NCBI RefSeq assembly: GCF_030848805.1
Contig: NC_092363.1
Span: 8,246,001-8,310,000, forward strand
Length of the DNA: 64,000 nt
Direction of reading: 5' to 3'
DNA from: Temnothorax longispinosus
Lineage: Eukaryota > Arthropoda > Insecta > Hymenoptera > Formicidae
Shown here: positions 26,036-39,004 of the stretch, piece by piece
Position numbering within the stretch: the stretch's first letter is position 1
How the letters are laid out: each line of letters starts with the position of its first letter
Made by a program: the position numbers and the translations under genes
The notes under the pieces: model-generated
What the model saw: only the letters and a program-made list of their open reading frames with translations
Told to the model about the DNA's origin: nothing
The model's database searches: none

Positions 26036-27459
26036 AATCCTACTTTCATATTTATTCTATATGTCTGAAGATGTTTTGGAGTCTACATCTCGTATGATTT
26101 TTTTAATATGGTAGTTTTTTATGGAAATCGATTGATTTAGGTTGTTGCTTGAGAGACTGTGATAACTCACAAATTTCCCCACATTTTTATCACATTTCAT
26201 TAAATCATATTTCTTGTATAAATACGAATAAATTATTTATTTAAAAAATCAGGAAAATTAGAAAAAGAATATTTGGGTCGTTACAGTTTATTTTTCCCTG
26301 TTCAGTCTTATTACATTATAATTGTTATATGTGCATATCTAATAATGTAACATTTCTATAACGTGCACTGTGAACTCTCGGTAAGTGTTCGGTTCTTTAA
26401 ATAATCAGCTGTATATAGAATCAGCTGTGCGAGAAAATTGTTAAGTGAAAATCAGTTTCCTCGACAATGAGCCGGCGTTTATTAAATACTCAAAGATTTA
26501 TGAGCGCCGTCGCTCTGTACGCATTGCGATTGAATCTGTGACTGTTTTCTTTTAGTGCTTTATGCTTCTCAAAATTGTTTTGCGAGTATAAAGTTTGAGA
26601 ATCTCCATACGCGCAACAATATCTTAAAATATAATAAAATATTCGTAATATGTTATACTTGTATTATACTATTTTTAGGTTCTTTTATTATTGCATCTCT
26701 ATATGTTACTTTTGTCGATATAGGTATTTGTTTTTTCCTGTGTCTGATAATAGATATCGACAAAATTAAGAAAAAAAGATTGTTCTTCTGGGTGAACGAG
26801 TTAGAAAAGAACAAGCGGATATCTCGAACCTAGTTGGTATCAATGTCTCGTCCGGATGTATCATGATAGGCGCTAATATTTTATATTGCTTTTTATGTAT
26901 ATTAGATATTACGAGTAAATATTTGATGCAGGCTGTGTTCCAAAATTCACTGCAAGTGCAGGAAATCCATAGTACAACTAACGTATACTATAAATTTTTA
27001 GCGCTGGCAATGAATTTTGGAACAGCCGCAATCGAGTATTTTGTGGACCATGGATCTCCATAACAATATGTAAATACATAAAATTTTAAAAGTTATCTAT
27101 CACATGTTTTTAAAACATGAATCTTGCCTCTGCCAAATTAACCTGAGTCTCTTCTTATTCTTGAACGAGAGTTCCATGTATATATGCTATCTTTTTACGC
27201 TTAATATTAAAATAAAAATAAATATTTTTTGTCATAAATATGATAATGTTATCCAATTCATGTTTCTGTTTATACATATATGCAAACAACGTATAATATT
27301 TTATATAAATATATATGATATTTGTTTTATTTGTAATATAGGTAAGCTTTTAAATATTTTATATCGGCGACTATGTGACGCTTCGTACGAATAAAACGGA
27401 TTGAAGATGTCCATTAAAAAGTACGGTAATTTTAATATAAAGTCGTTTTATTTTATAAA
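26036..27459. other. Unassigned AT-rich region with open frames
   Basis: The first 200 bases are MED31 3' UTR. Beyond that, several plus-strand open frames (around 26.46-26.53, 26.55-26.83 and 26.86-27.06 kb) encode hydrophobic, lysine- and isoleucine-rich peptides without a domain I recognise, and they do not join convincingly. A 20-base imperfect inverted repeat (GTTCCAAAATTCA at 26938 and its complement near 27020) lies inside the last one. It could be a degenerate gene or chance frames in AT-rich DNA. Confidence 0.3.
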
Positions 27460-30400
27460 TTACTCTGTATTTTTATTCTCCGTGAAATTCACCAGAATTC
27501 CATTGCCGGCATCTACCCAGTCTTCTGAAAAGAGTTTCTCCCTTAGAATTTGTCTCTCTGTCAAATCCTCTTCCTTCACGTCATTTTCTATATTGACACC
27601 ATCACTCTTGCAATTATTGTTGCCGATTACATTCTCCACATCTACCACTTGGTCTGGTAAAATTTTATTCAGTGTCTCTGGTAAAATCAGCGCCAACACG
27701 CCGGAGAAGAGGCACAACATTCCAACGACTAGTAACGGTATCGGAAGTGATACATGGTGCTTCTAATAAATTAAAAAAAAAATTATTTTGCATTTCTAAT
27801 GATTGTGTATCGATTAGCTGATTTTGCAATAGACAAATTTTAATTCGTCGGAAATAGCACAAATTAAAAGGTAGCGCATTCTAGAAAAAAACTAGATATA
27901 ATAGATAGATATAAATATAAATATTATAAATAGAAAATATATATCGAATGATAAAACTGATAAAAATGAGTAACGTACCAATAAAAGTAAATGCGGTATA
28001 CTTAGACTGCCGATTTTTGCGAACACCACGCATAAACCTAAGCAGCTACCTCGTATCACTGTTGGGAATATTTCAATGGTATACAAGTAGGCGATTGAAA
28101 GGGTACTCGTGATAGTCACTCTGCCAAACAGCAACATTATCGTTTTTGCGAGATCTGAAACGAAAACCTTACATGTGCCAAAAACATCTGCAGTACTCTA
28201 TGGAAAATTTAGTAAAATCTTGCAGTGACTGATAAATGTGCTGCACTAGAGAAAGCTAATATATCTTCTTTGTCTCGTAATATGTACCGGCCCATGGTGC
28301 AGTGGCGGTGGTTAAAATGAAGAAAGCCGCAATTAAAATACAAACAACGCCATTGAGAGATTGGTATGTGCACATTGGCAGCCGTCTACCATATCTAGAT
28401 AATACAAAGTACACAAATGTATACGTCGCCATTTCGAGAGCTGCGCCCAGGGCGAACGTGATGTGCCTGTTAACTGGAAAACTTGGCGCCAGATCATCAA
28501 GTATGCTGCACGCTATTGTAGACGTCCACCTTAAATGACATCGTAGAATTGAATTTTTAAAAATATTTAAACCATTATTATATATTATATAGTGTCTAAG
28601 GATAAAAGTAAATGGAGATAAAAAGGAGTAAAAAAAATTACTTTTTAAAATATTTTACCATTGACAAATCATTATAGCACCGTATTTTCTTAATATCGAC
28701 GATTCGATTGCATTCTTGAATGTCGAGCTTATCTTGTTTGCGGTTTGTTTCTTAATGCTATTTCTCGTTTTCTCTTCATTTTCATTTGTTTTTTCTTTCT
28801 TTATTCTACGCAACACTACTACCTCCTCTGCGCCTTTCAGGGAAATCCCTTGATCGCCTTCCGATTGTGAGATTATCTTTGCATTTCGATCGCACTTGGA
28901 ACTCGAAGGCAAATGTCTCTTGTCAAAATCTTCCGCTGAACTTGGCGTCTCTCGGCGTAATTCCACGTTGGAAAATTTGTTTTCCGACTCGATCGAATTG
29001 GCTTCTAAAGTTCTCTCTAAAATAAATTTCTTAGTATTGTATATTGAATATTGTCGAGAAAATGTATAATACGAAGTCTCTAGTGTCGCTAAATTAAAAA
29101 GAAATTAATTTTTATATGGTATATATTTCTCTGTCATCTACGTATTTTAAAATGTGTTCATTATTTATTTATACCTATAATTTTTCGTTTATTTAATTCC
29201 GACTCGTTCAACAAATTCGTAGCTTCTTCTCGTTGATTTTCGTCAGCCCTCGCTTTCTCAAGTTCGACGCTGGTGACTCGCGACTTCCTCTCTGGTTTCA
29301 TCGGCGTTGTGTTACTTTTCACGCATGCTTCTTGCACAAGAATATTCTTCGTTCGCAACCCAATGCAGCAGCTGTTATATATGGCGATTCTTTCAAGCGC
29401 CATATCGGCCTCTGTTGATTTTCCCCTAGCCAGTAGCCATCTCGGCGATTCCGGTATAATCCTGTTATACACGATATAATATGAGAGAAGAGGTTCTTTT
29501 TATATTTATTTAATGTCACTGATTTCATAAATATAATACTTGAGAGATTTTAAAATTGTGAGACGTTTTTTTAAGATATCTTGAAGATTTTTGTACTTTT
29601 GTGTCGGTTGAACTATTTTTTTTCTTTTATAGATGTTTTTTCTTTTTCTTCCGTCCTTTTCTTTTCCTTACCAAATGTACAGCACAGTGATCGCGGTAGG
29701 TACAGAAACAGCCAACTGCAAAATTCGCCAATCTGGTATCGCGTAGCTGAGTACTGCGAGCAGTACGAGACCGATCGACCAGGAAATCTGCATAATCAAT
29801 GCAACGAGAGTGCGAGATCGCGCTGGAAATAGTTCCAGGGAGAGAATATATGTGGAATTCTGCAAGCCTTGAACAAATACTCCTTGAAGACCACGTAGCG
29901 CCAAAAATGCAGGATAGTTCTAAAGTTGCAAATTTTATCCTCCTTTAACATCTTTGAATTTTAATTGTTACACACACATTAGAACAAGCAACTTTGCGTA
30001 TTTTGCTTCTTTTCTTTCGCTCAAATATTACACTATTACAATATTAATATTACAATATCGAATCGCGATGAATGAAAAGAATTAATAGAGAACTATCGAT
30101 CGTAAATTTTATATTACGAAAAATCGAATGCGATAACAATCTAAGTCACTTTTTGAAGAATTTAAGAAAATTAATGTTAATTTTCCAAATCAATTTTCTC
30201 GTCTTTCTAAAAATATAATGATTGAGCTCTCAATCTGTCGAATACTTTCTCTAATATTGTGATGGAAAATTTGGTTACCTGCACAATATAGAGTGCAACC
30301 GCCATTGTGCCTTGCGCGTAAAGACATATCGCTTGGATCGGAAGTCTGCCAATACGATCAGTTAGGAGTCCAGTGATCCACGCACCCAGAAGTACTCCCG

Positions 30401-31207
30401 TATAATAAACGGTCGGCCCAAGAAAAGATAAGTATCGTTTCTCGCATACTAAACCCCATTCGGTGACTACGCTGTTCTCCGTAAACTCTGTCACGAAGCG
30501 ATATTTGCCGGAACAGGATGTAAGCACTGGCACTTCCGGCGACGCAGAAGTTAAATTGGCAACGATCGAGGAATTTGCTGCGATTTGACAGCCAAAGCTT
30601 TTATTCGTTGAATCTTTCGTCTAGAATAACAGTTTGTTTATTATATCAAATTATTGCATTCTGCAGAGAGCGAGAGAGAGAGAGAGAGAGTCTTTTTAAT
30701 CTTAATAATTTATATTTAGGTATCAAACAAATATATATAATAATCGAGAACAAAATATAAATTTTAAATTGATTTAAAATGTTTGCTAAATATAATTTAA
30801 TTTTTTTTTCTTTTTTATACTTTATATTTCTTATTTTTATGTTTATAAAAAATATAATTTATATAAAATGTTAATATATTTTTATATTTATTATTTAATA
30901 CTCTTTAAATTAATCAAACGGTTCAAATTAACCTTCTATCGTTAGATTTAATTCATATGTATATATGTATATTTCACGTCACTGAATTAAAATAATAACT
31001 TTGTCTTATAAAATATCACGTTAAAATAAAAATTTCTGCGATTTTTTTTAGCTCCTTTCATACTGTTCTTACCTGACAATAAAATTTTGGTGTGTAGTTA
31101 TGAAAAACCGGCAATGCGTGACTCATGGCGACGATGACATAGTTTATTCCAAGTAGCAGCACTAACACCATTTGAAAGCAGCCCACTTTAGCTTCCTCCG
31201 CATTCAT
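27460..31207 (-). CDS. SLC22-like organic cation/anion transporter (MFS), 696 aa
   Basis: Twelve-helix plasma-membrane transporter of the major facilitator superfamily. Eight exons: 31207-31073, 30620-30279, 29919-29672, 29461-29175, 29016-28659, 28529-28288, 28154-27979 and 27762-27460, all joining in frame. Visible landmarks are the first helix (VLVLLLGINYVIVAMSHALP), the large extracellular loop with cysteines and NSS and NLT glycosylation sites, the MFS motif TDRIGRLP, the family signatures ELFPARSRTL and PESPRWLLARGK, the second half-motif LSRYGRRLP and the IEIFPTVIRG motif. The cytoplasmic loop between helices 6 and 7 (exons 4 and 5) is over 150 residues and rich in Lys, Glu and Ser, far longer than in typical members of about 550 residues. 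AATAAA lies within 13 bases after the stop. Substrate cannot be inferred. Confidence 0.93.
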
Positions 31208-32669
31208 CGTGAGCAACGATCTCTCCACATCAACCCCTGATAACCCAGTCGACCGAAACTGTGTCCGTCAAAAGTGCGACACGCACCGCAGTTTAAAGTC
31301 TCCGTATAATCACATTTATTTATTCCTTTACAAAGTTGGAACAAGCAATTTTAAAAGAAAAGGAACTTAGCCAAACATCTCTCCATTTGAAGCGAATGTT
31401 CATTCTATTTGTGACATATTGGGGAAAAGCTTAATTTTTTTTTATAATATACAACATGTAAAATTAAGTAAATTAGTTTATGTCAGGAAAATAATTTCAG
31501 AATTATTACTTGATTTATAAAAAATTTGAGAGAGTGAAGCAATTTAAGAAATTGTTTGTTTATAGTTTATATAAAACGGAGCGCCGAATGGAATACGACG
31601 CGAGGTTCAAACAAAGTGTCATGCACGAAGGTAAAGCATGCACTGACAGAGAGAGGATCGGCCAGGAGTTGTCTCTCTTGCAGGACGCGAGGCGTAAAGG
31701 AGGAAACTGAATGGCTATGGCGGGTGAATCAGAGGAGGACGATGGTACGGCCTATTGTTCCAATACCTGACGATATGTACTACATCGGCATGCGGTATGT
31801 ATACGAGCAAACGATCTTCTGCCAATAAATAACGATCAATATTTCGCGGTTGACGCGTAACCATCACTACTGGCGAATTGTTCCTTTAATCATCTCTGCC
31901 ACTATACTATTATAAATTGTATCTGACGCAAAATGCGAATAACAAAATAGAGAGAGAGAGAGAGAGGGTGGGAGAAAGAGAAAGAAAGAAAACGAGACGA
32001 TAACGGATTACCGATTTTTCAATTTCCAAGCTGTGAGCCAGATGGAAGACATCAGATCTAATGACGCGTTCGCGATAATTGCGAATGATTGCGCGGTGAA
32101 TCTCGACTCGCCGATTACGCGGTCAATTGAAATTGAAGACTCAACGTAAAAATGATTGTAAGCGCACACGTGCTAACAATATGAATTTCAGCACGAACCA
32201 GTTTCTCAAATAATGGTTATTCTCGTGGAATGTGTATGGAAAATATGCTTTAATTCCGCATGTATTCCTGCACCATGTATATAAGTACCTATATACTCTG
32301 AGCTGTTGCTCGAGTCAGATAATGTCCTAGCTGGGTCTATGAACTCCACAAACGCTTTACCGCCGTTTATATATGTATTACGTACGTATATAGCGTATGC
32401 TCCTGTCATATGTAATAGCAGAAAGACACATCGGTCGATATTGACTTTCATTGTTTCGTCGAAGTTACGTTTATTGATATACCATAATTACATATTAAGT
32501 GTCCGCTATGATCTGTGCGATTATCTTATTTTCTACGACGTTTCTTCGGAACGGAATAATTTTGATTTGATGTATCTTTTTTAACAACCATTTATTTCGA
32601 AAGGTAATCACGTGGAAAGATGAAAATAAAACATCCCATATAAACGTAATGTATAAAATATATAAACAT

Positions 32670-32709
<40 letters not shown>

Positions 32710-35187
32710 AAAATTCTATATTGTGTTCCTTGTACTTTAAGATAGTAGCAAAAAGGCGAACCAACGAGGCCTCGTGAATGTCTAATGCTACCCGTTACAA
32801 TATAGCTATGTATTTTAGCAAATAACTTATTGTTAGAAGGCGTGTCATACTTATATATTGTTAGCGGCATTATCTTGATCGTAACAAGGCTCTTGAACGT
32901 AAAGGTTACTGCGGCACGACAATGACTTATACGACCGAGGTGTTTCCTTCATTTCTGGAACTGTTTGCGTATGCCAAGCTCGTTACGTCCGGTCCCGCTC
33001 GCATCCTGTCTTTCATCGGCCACTTCGGTAGTTTATCGCCAAGACAGATCGACGATCGAATCTCATTGTCAAGGAATTATCCTATCTCTCTCTCTTTCTT
33101 TGTCATCGCCATCGTCATCGTTGTTATCGTCTTTCAATTTTAGGCATTGATCGAACGTCACAACCGGTATCATCATTTACGCACGTCATTACGGAGCTTT
33201 TTTATTTTCATTCGATTGCTGATGAATGCGTAATCGCTTATCAATTATACGCGCAAAATTCTGTCGGTACAAAAACGATAAAGTAGTTTTCAATCGCTAT
33301 ATCGATTGAAAATAAAAACCGATAAGAATCTTTTGTCATTATGATAAAATTTTATCATCCGCGATAGTACACATGATACTTACATATTACTTTTCATTAT
33401 AATTAATTTAGTGACGAGAAGATTACAATTGCTTTTCAGCGGCTCTTCATTGTAGTTATTTCAATAAACCCGCGACATTGTATTGTTTATAGAAACTTCT
33501 TTATATCTTATCTTTTTTGCGATTATAATGCAAATCTTTAATAATCACCGCATTGGTAGTGAGTGGGTAGAAGAAAAAGAAAAAGAAACTGAAGTGAATT
33601 CACTAAAGTTATTAGAGTGTTGCTAATAATAGACATATGTCTCAAACTCAAATCGTGTTTTTTTTTTTTTTTTTTTTCGAGAATAGATATCTAAAAGATA
33701 GTCGCGAAAACGATGATTAGCGGCGCGTTTTATTACGATGTGCAAAAAAATTTCGTAACACATCGCGTAATATACGGCACGAATGGATGATGCGCCAGTT
33801 AACGATCCGTGCCAGATTTCATCGGCGCTTACGATTCAGGCTAATTTCTCGTGCGTTTTCTAGCAGCATCGAGGAGCACACAGCTCCTCGGGATCTATTG
33901 CGCATCATTTTCCCGCGTATTAGGAAGCAGGCCAACAGTACAGGGTAGATAATAATCTTATTCTTATATAAGAAGAAGAAATAAGTCGCGAAAATAATAG
34001 AAGAATTTAATACATAAATGGAGAACTCGAGCAAACACCATCACGTAAATGTTCATATTTAATATAATAAATTAATTTAATACAGTATTAAAATATCTAC
34101 AAAATTAATAAATTACTAATAAATTGACAAAAGAATGTTGTATTTTAGTTTTTATCTCATATCCACGTTCTATCTTAAATATATCTAGTTTTGTGGACGT
34201 ACGTTCTCCAAATCTCGCTATCTACTACGCTCTCCATGATTACGCTAAAAATATTTTCCTCAATTCACGTTATATTTATATTAGATGATAAACTTTCTCA
34301 GGTCTAGCTAAAAAAAAGCAATCAAATTTTATTACCTACGGTTTTTGTTTGCGTAAATAGTAACGCTTTTGTCAAATAATCTTTAGATCTCGTCAAAAAT
34401 AAAAAATAAAAAAATTGTCAGTTAAGTACCAATAACATTAGTACAATATTTCCCAAGATTTCGCTAAACAACCTAGCTGATAAAATTTCGCCATGATTGC
34501 ACTGGATAATGGTATAATTGGTATTTGTTCAGATCTAGCGTGAAAATGCGTGATGTAGCGATAAACGCGCATGTCGGACATGGCGATGTGACGCGACGCG
34601 ACGTGAAGCGAAGCGAAGCGTCCGATGACTGGCGAGAGTGGCGAACTGGCGAGCAACCAGCAACCTTATGGCGCAAGACGCACGCGAAGCGCGAAGCGCG
34701 AAGCCGAGCCGAGACTGGCCTGGATGCCTTTTTTTTCGTGGTGTACCGTTATCGTAGAATAACTTAGGTTCTGCGATAGTCGGTGGCGGTGGCGGTGGCG
34801 ACGGCGGTGGGCATATCGACGACGCGTCGATTTCGCTTAGCCGGTTGATCGGGGGAGCGGGTCAGCGTTTCGATTATACCACGCTTCTCTTCTCTTCTCT
34901 TCTCTTCTTTTCTCGAGACATCGCGTCGCGTCGTGGTGGAAAAAGGCCGACTCTCGCGGAGACTGGCCGTTCATTCGATTTTCCCCATCCTCACATCCTC
35001 AGTTCTGTTCGGCGAACGTTGCGCGATAGATCGTTGGTCGCGCGAATGCCTCGCTCGCATACAAATACCGCGACGTCGTTTTCCTGGATAAACGCCGATC
35101 GCCATCGAGCTATCCTCCCGTCGCCGGCCGGCTCCCTTGTCGCCGGAAATTATTATCGCGCGCACCAACAAACGCAGCTGCGCAGCT
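31208..35187. other. Long intergenic region, no confident gene
   Basis: It contains the SLC22-like promoter (an ACAGTT initiator-like site near 31264 on the minus strand), a (GA)n tract at 31949-31968, an (AT)n run at 32669-32704 and a T-tract at 33657-33677. From about 34.5 to 35.19 kb it becomes CpG-rich with short tandem GCGAA, GGTGGC and TTCTC repeats, probably the promoter and 5' UTR of the secreted-protein gene that starts at 35188. A signal-peptide-like frame on the minus strand near 32.3-32.45 kb is listed separately. Confidence 0.45.
32293..32451 (-). other. Candidate signal-peptide-bearing exon, unproven
   Basis: An ATG at 32451 opens a frame whose first 20 residues (MKVNIDRCVFLLLHMTGAYA) resemble a signal peptide. 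It continues through NGGKAFVEFIDPARTLSDSS to a usable donor TATATAG/GTACTTA at 32293. The frame also stays open to 32206. No following exon could be identified and there is no clear core promoter, so this may be chance. Confidence 0.22.
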
Positions 35188-35807
35188 ATGAGAGCCCGAA
35201 TAGTTTTGTTTGGAGTTTTGCTCGTTTGCACGAGCGTGAGTACAAATTTTCGCTAACTTCATTTTGTTTCTTTCTTTCAACGATTCGATTAGCCAGTCTT
35301 TGAGTTGAGTCGTCATCGGGTCGTCATCGGGCGTCATCAGTGACATAATAATATGTTGAAATTATTATTGTTATATCATTTTACAATGTTTACGATCGAC
35401 ACGTAACGATCTCGTATAGTCGTAAATAAATCTGGTTTTACCAGTCGATGGATATTGGATTTCGAGTCGTCTTACTATATTTTCTCCCCTTTTTCGAGAT
35501 TTTCTCTTCTCTTTAATTGCTCTTTGATATTTGATCAATATTTCAAAAATTATTTTGTAATTCGTAGATTCGGTATGCAGATAGCAGGTCGAAGAAAACG
35601 ACGCAGCTATCATTGCAGAGCAAAGAGACAAACGTGGTAAATTTTATGCGACTGCTGGTGATGAGATTGGTCTTTGGGGTAGCTTCGGCAATGGGGCTGG
35701 GTGAAAATCTCTCGGGTGTCCTTGGCGGAATTTTCGTGCCTCCTGGAGCCGAGGAGTACAATGAGGATTACGGAGACGATGACTCGATCGTACCTGATAT
35801 TTTCTGA
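35188..35807 (+). CDS. Small secreted acidic-tailed protein, 95 aa, unrecognised
   Basis: Two exons: 35188-35235 (MRARIVLFGVLLVCTS, a near-ideal signal peptide) and 35568-35807 (79 codons plus TGA), joined in phase 0 with a GTGAGTAC donor and a TTCGTAG acceptor. The mature protein starts with a polar, basic stretch (IRYADSRSKKTTQLSLQSKE), passes into an amphipathic, aliphatic segment (NFMRLLVMRLVFGVASAMGL, then GVLGGIFVPPGAEE) and ends with an acidic tail (YNEDYGDDDSIVPDIF). There are no cysteines after the signal peptide. A CpG-rich promoter-like block lies directly upstream. GC content and codon choice stand out from the AT-rich surroundings, which supports real coding sequence. Function unknown; an extracellular or secretory-pathway location is inferred. 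Confidence 0.68.
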
Positions 35808-37729
35808 ATTAGATATATCTTTCAGCCTGATCGCGCTGATCCGCTGATCCTCGACGGTGGTCGACGGCAACGATCGCGTTTCGGGAATTATGTCGATATA
35901 AAAGACATACTTAATTCTAAATAATTATTGCAACTAAATCGTCCAAATTATGGAGAAATTATAATATATTTTTATTAATTCTGTGTCTGAATTAAAAAAA
36001 TTCAGGAAATGTGTATTTTAATTTGTTTGTTATATGAAAAGCTATTCTATTCTCTGATTCTATTTTATTGCTATTAATAAGATTCACGTTGAATGTTATT
36101 TGAATAAGTTTTATATACGGAGTATATGAAAATTGGAAAAGATAATACATAAACAAATATATATGTATATAGTGGCTTAATATGAATCTGTTGTAAAAAA
36201 AGTACGAATGAGAAAATGACTTATCGATCGATCCTGTTGCGGAAATTGAAAAAAAGAGCGTCTTAGATCCTTCGTTAATAATTACTTCGTTAATAATGTT
36301 GAATATTCAAAAATTCATGAATCAGCGAGAATGTTGCTTGTGATACCACGATTACCGGATTATGATTCAGTCGCGAGCGATCTGTTGGTCTTGCGCGAGA
36401 GGCTTTTTAAGTGATTTTGTGTACCGTTATCCGTCGTAATTTCGGTAGAGCTAATAGATGTGCACCGTCTATGGGTGAAAATATGAGTAGCAAATCGCTT
36501 GTTTCCGCTTTCCGTTTATCTCGTATCAAGTGAATGTAACCATCAATTCCAACGGTTCTGGTCCAGTGAAATTAGCATCTGCTAATCGCGATCGAAATCT
36601 TTTCATAAATATTAAATAAATTTGATCGTTATATCTCTTTCGAGAGTGTTGCAAAACCAGTCTCAGATGCCTTGATATAGAATCATAATATGTTTTAGTT
36701 CATTTCACCGCTCATTAAAATGGATTGAAATGTAGAACTGGACTTACACCATACTTTCGAATTAATCAGCTCAAACGTGTAACAAAAGTAAATAGAGTGG
36801 TTTCTATAATTACTGTGAAAGCTTGTAATTATGAGGAACATTCATTCTGTATATCGATAAACGAGATGGAAAGCGCGACATTCATTATTGTTAACAAAGA
36901 ACTGTAATTTACTTATTTATTTATTTATTTTATTATTAAAGAATAATATTGTAGTTTAACATTACACATATAAATCTTTAGATACTAAAAAAAAAAAACA
37001 GTCATTCTGCGACATAGAATTGCGTTTTACGCTATTATTTCAATCCCAATATATGTTGACAAATTTAATTACGATTTATATTATGTATCAATGATTTGAT
37101 ATGATATAAAACGTACTTGATATTGTTAATGTAAAAAAAATCGAAAGTTTAACATTAAACTAATGTAACGATCGAAAGTTTAACATTAATTAAACTACAA
37201 AATATTGCATAGTTTTAGTATTATGTCTGTATAATTAGTCGCATAACAAATACAAATTATTTATACTACATTTTTCTTTACAAGATTAAATACTGACAAT
37301 AAAATTTTTATTTATTAATCTTTGTATTATCTTTTTATACAATATACTAATATTCGATTCGTAAAATAAGCTTATCTACAATGCTTATGGCTAGTCGAGA
37401 AAATCAGTATGCGACAAACTTGCGACCGAGAAAAAAAGAAAATGTGTTGTCGTTTGACACATTTTTTTCTTCGCATGGACCTTGAGTATTTCGATGTGAA
37501 TGGTTGTTTGATCACGTACAAGTTCTACTAACGGTTCGACGTGGCGTGTGCTAATTACACAGTAAACCACCGAATAGGAATCATTGAAGCATCCGTGTAA
37601 CAGTTAACGTTTCGTATATCACATGTCATTCGAATTAATTAACGTCGGTTCACATTATACACATACCGTTCACGTCGCTGATCGTGACATCAATATAATA
37701 TATGATAATATATACATATATGCAACATA

Positions 37730-37779
<50 letters not shown>

Positions 37780-37943
37780 TATTATAAAAATTAATATTTA
37801 TATATAATTACAATTTAGTTGTTCCTCAAATATAATATAAATATGTTAATGAAAAGTATAATAATTCTGATTGGATTTGAGGTAGACAATAAAAAAATCG
37901 TATTTACAGATATTTATGTAAGACGTTACTTATTAAATGGTAC
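35808..37943. other. AT-rich intergenic stretch
   Basis: No supported gene. It includes a short direct duplication of ATCGAAAGTTTAACATTAA around 37.14-37.19 kb and the (TA)n run at 37729-37776. Confidence 0.55.
37729..37776. repeat. (TA)n microsatellite
   Basis: About 23 uninterrupted TA units, 170 bases downstream of the SLX1 stop codon. Confidence 0.9.
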
Positions 37944-39004
37944 TTAAACGTCGTCGTTATCACTGGAAAAATCAGTATTAATTTCTCCAAGATCTTGATA
38001 ACAACCGTTCTTTTTTCTTATGAGATCTCCCCAGAGGACATTAGATTTGCACGCAGGGCAAGTGCCTTCGATCGGTAGGATCATCCCAGTTTTGCAGAAT
38101 TCTTTCGCTAAACAGATCAAGTGGACAATTAAAAGACATTTTGGTTTTACACAAGTGACAGAATCTTTCTCCATCGTACTCGAGCCACAAAGGGAACAGA
38201 ACATTGGTGAATTTATCCCTAGCAAGTGCGATTCTTGCGATGGAATATTATCTTCTTTTGTTCTTTGTATTTGCTTAATTTTACAACTGGTGACTTTGCC
38301 ATAGCATATGGGCATGTGTAACGGTGGAGATATGCGTCCGTAATAATTCTTGGAAAATTCATAGTCCAACCATCGCACTGTCAAAGGTAGACGGCACCAA
38401 GGCCCAATTTTCAACATCTCAGACAAGATTGTCAAACGGAAATCAAACATCTTCTGCGATGACCTCTTCTTGGGAATGTGTTTCAATCGCCTACTCACAT
38501 GTGGATGTTGCCAAGCCCATTCGAACTAAAACAATGGAATGTTTATAGATATTGAAATGAGCAGTAATTCGACAAATATCACAATTTGCCCCCCCTCTCT
38601 CTTTTTTAAGAAAATAGAACATAGAAATTGGCTCAAAACTTACTCTAAGTGCAGAAGTGCTGTTGGGAAATCCATGAACAATCAAGACCATGTTCCTAAA
38701 TATAATAATTAATTATTAGAATTCAAAAAGTATAAAGTACCTATTTTATTAATTTATTTTTCTTTATATAATTTATTATGTATAATTATATGTAAATGAG
38801 AAGGGGATAGATATTTAATTACCATGGTCCTCTCTTACTAGTTTTCCAAGCTCCACCGTGCTTCTTACCAGCATTATGTTGCTTAATCCTGCGTCTTGGA
38901 TCTACGGTGTAACCAATATAAGTTCTTCCTTTGTACTTTGGATTCATACAGTACAGTAAATATACTCCAAAAAAGTGTTCTATCACTTCAGGCTCTTCTT
39001 CCAT
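37944..39004 (-). CDS. SLX1: Structure-specific endonuclease subunit SLX1, 271 aa
   Basis: Catalytic subunit of the SLX1-SLX4 nuclease, which cuts branched DNA such as Holliday junctions and flaps in the nucleus. Exons: 39004-38823, 38695-38644 and 38525-37944, in phases 2 and 0. The GIY-YIG domain is at the N-terminus: FFGVYLLYCMNPKYKGRTYI, GYTVDPRRRIKQHNAG, then MVLIVHGFPNSTSALRFEWA, in which the glutamate is the expected metal-binding residue. The C-terminus carries the SLX1 zinc finger (CSLCGSS, CVKPKC, HLIC, CPAC), followed by the family-typical WGDLIRKK and an acidic tail. Start chosen at MEEEPEVIEHFFGVYLLY because the frame upstream shows a probable 5' UTR acceptor. Length matches animal SLX1. 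Confidence 0.95.

Noticed and set aside
26461..27063. Membrane-protein-like open frames after MED31
   Set aside because: They cannot be joined in frame with good splice sites and match no family I know; AT-rich DNA readily gives hydrophobic frames.
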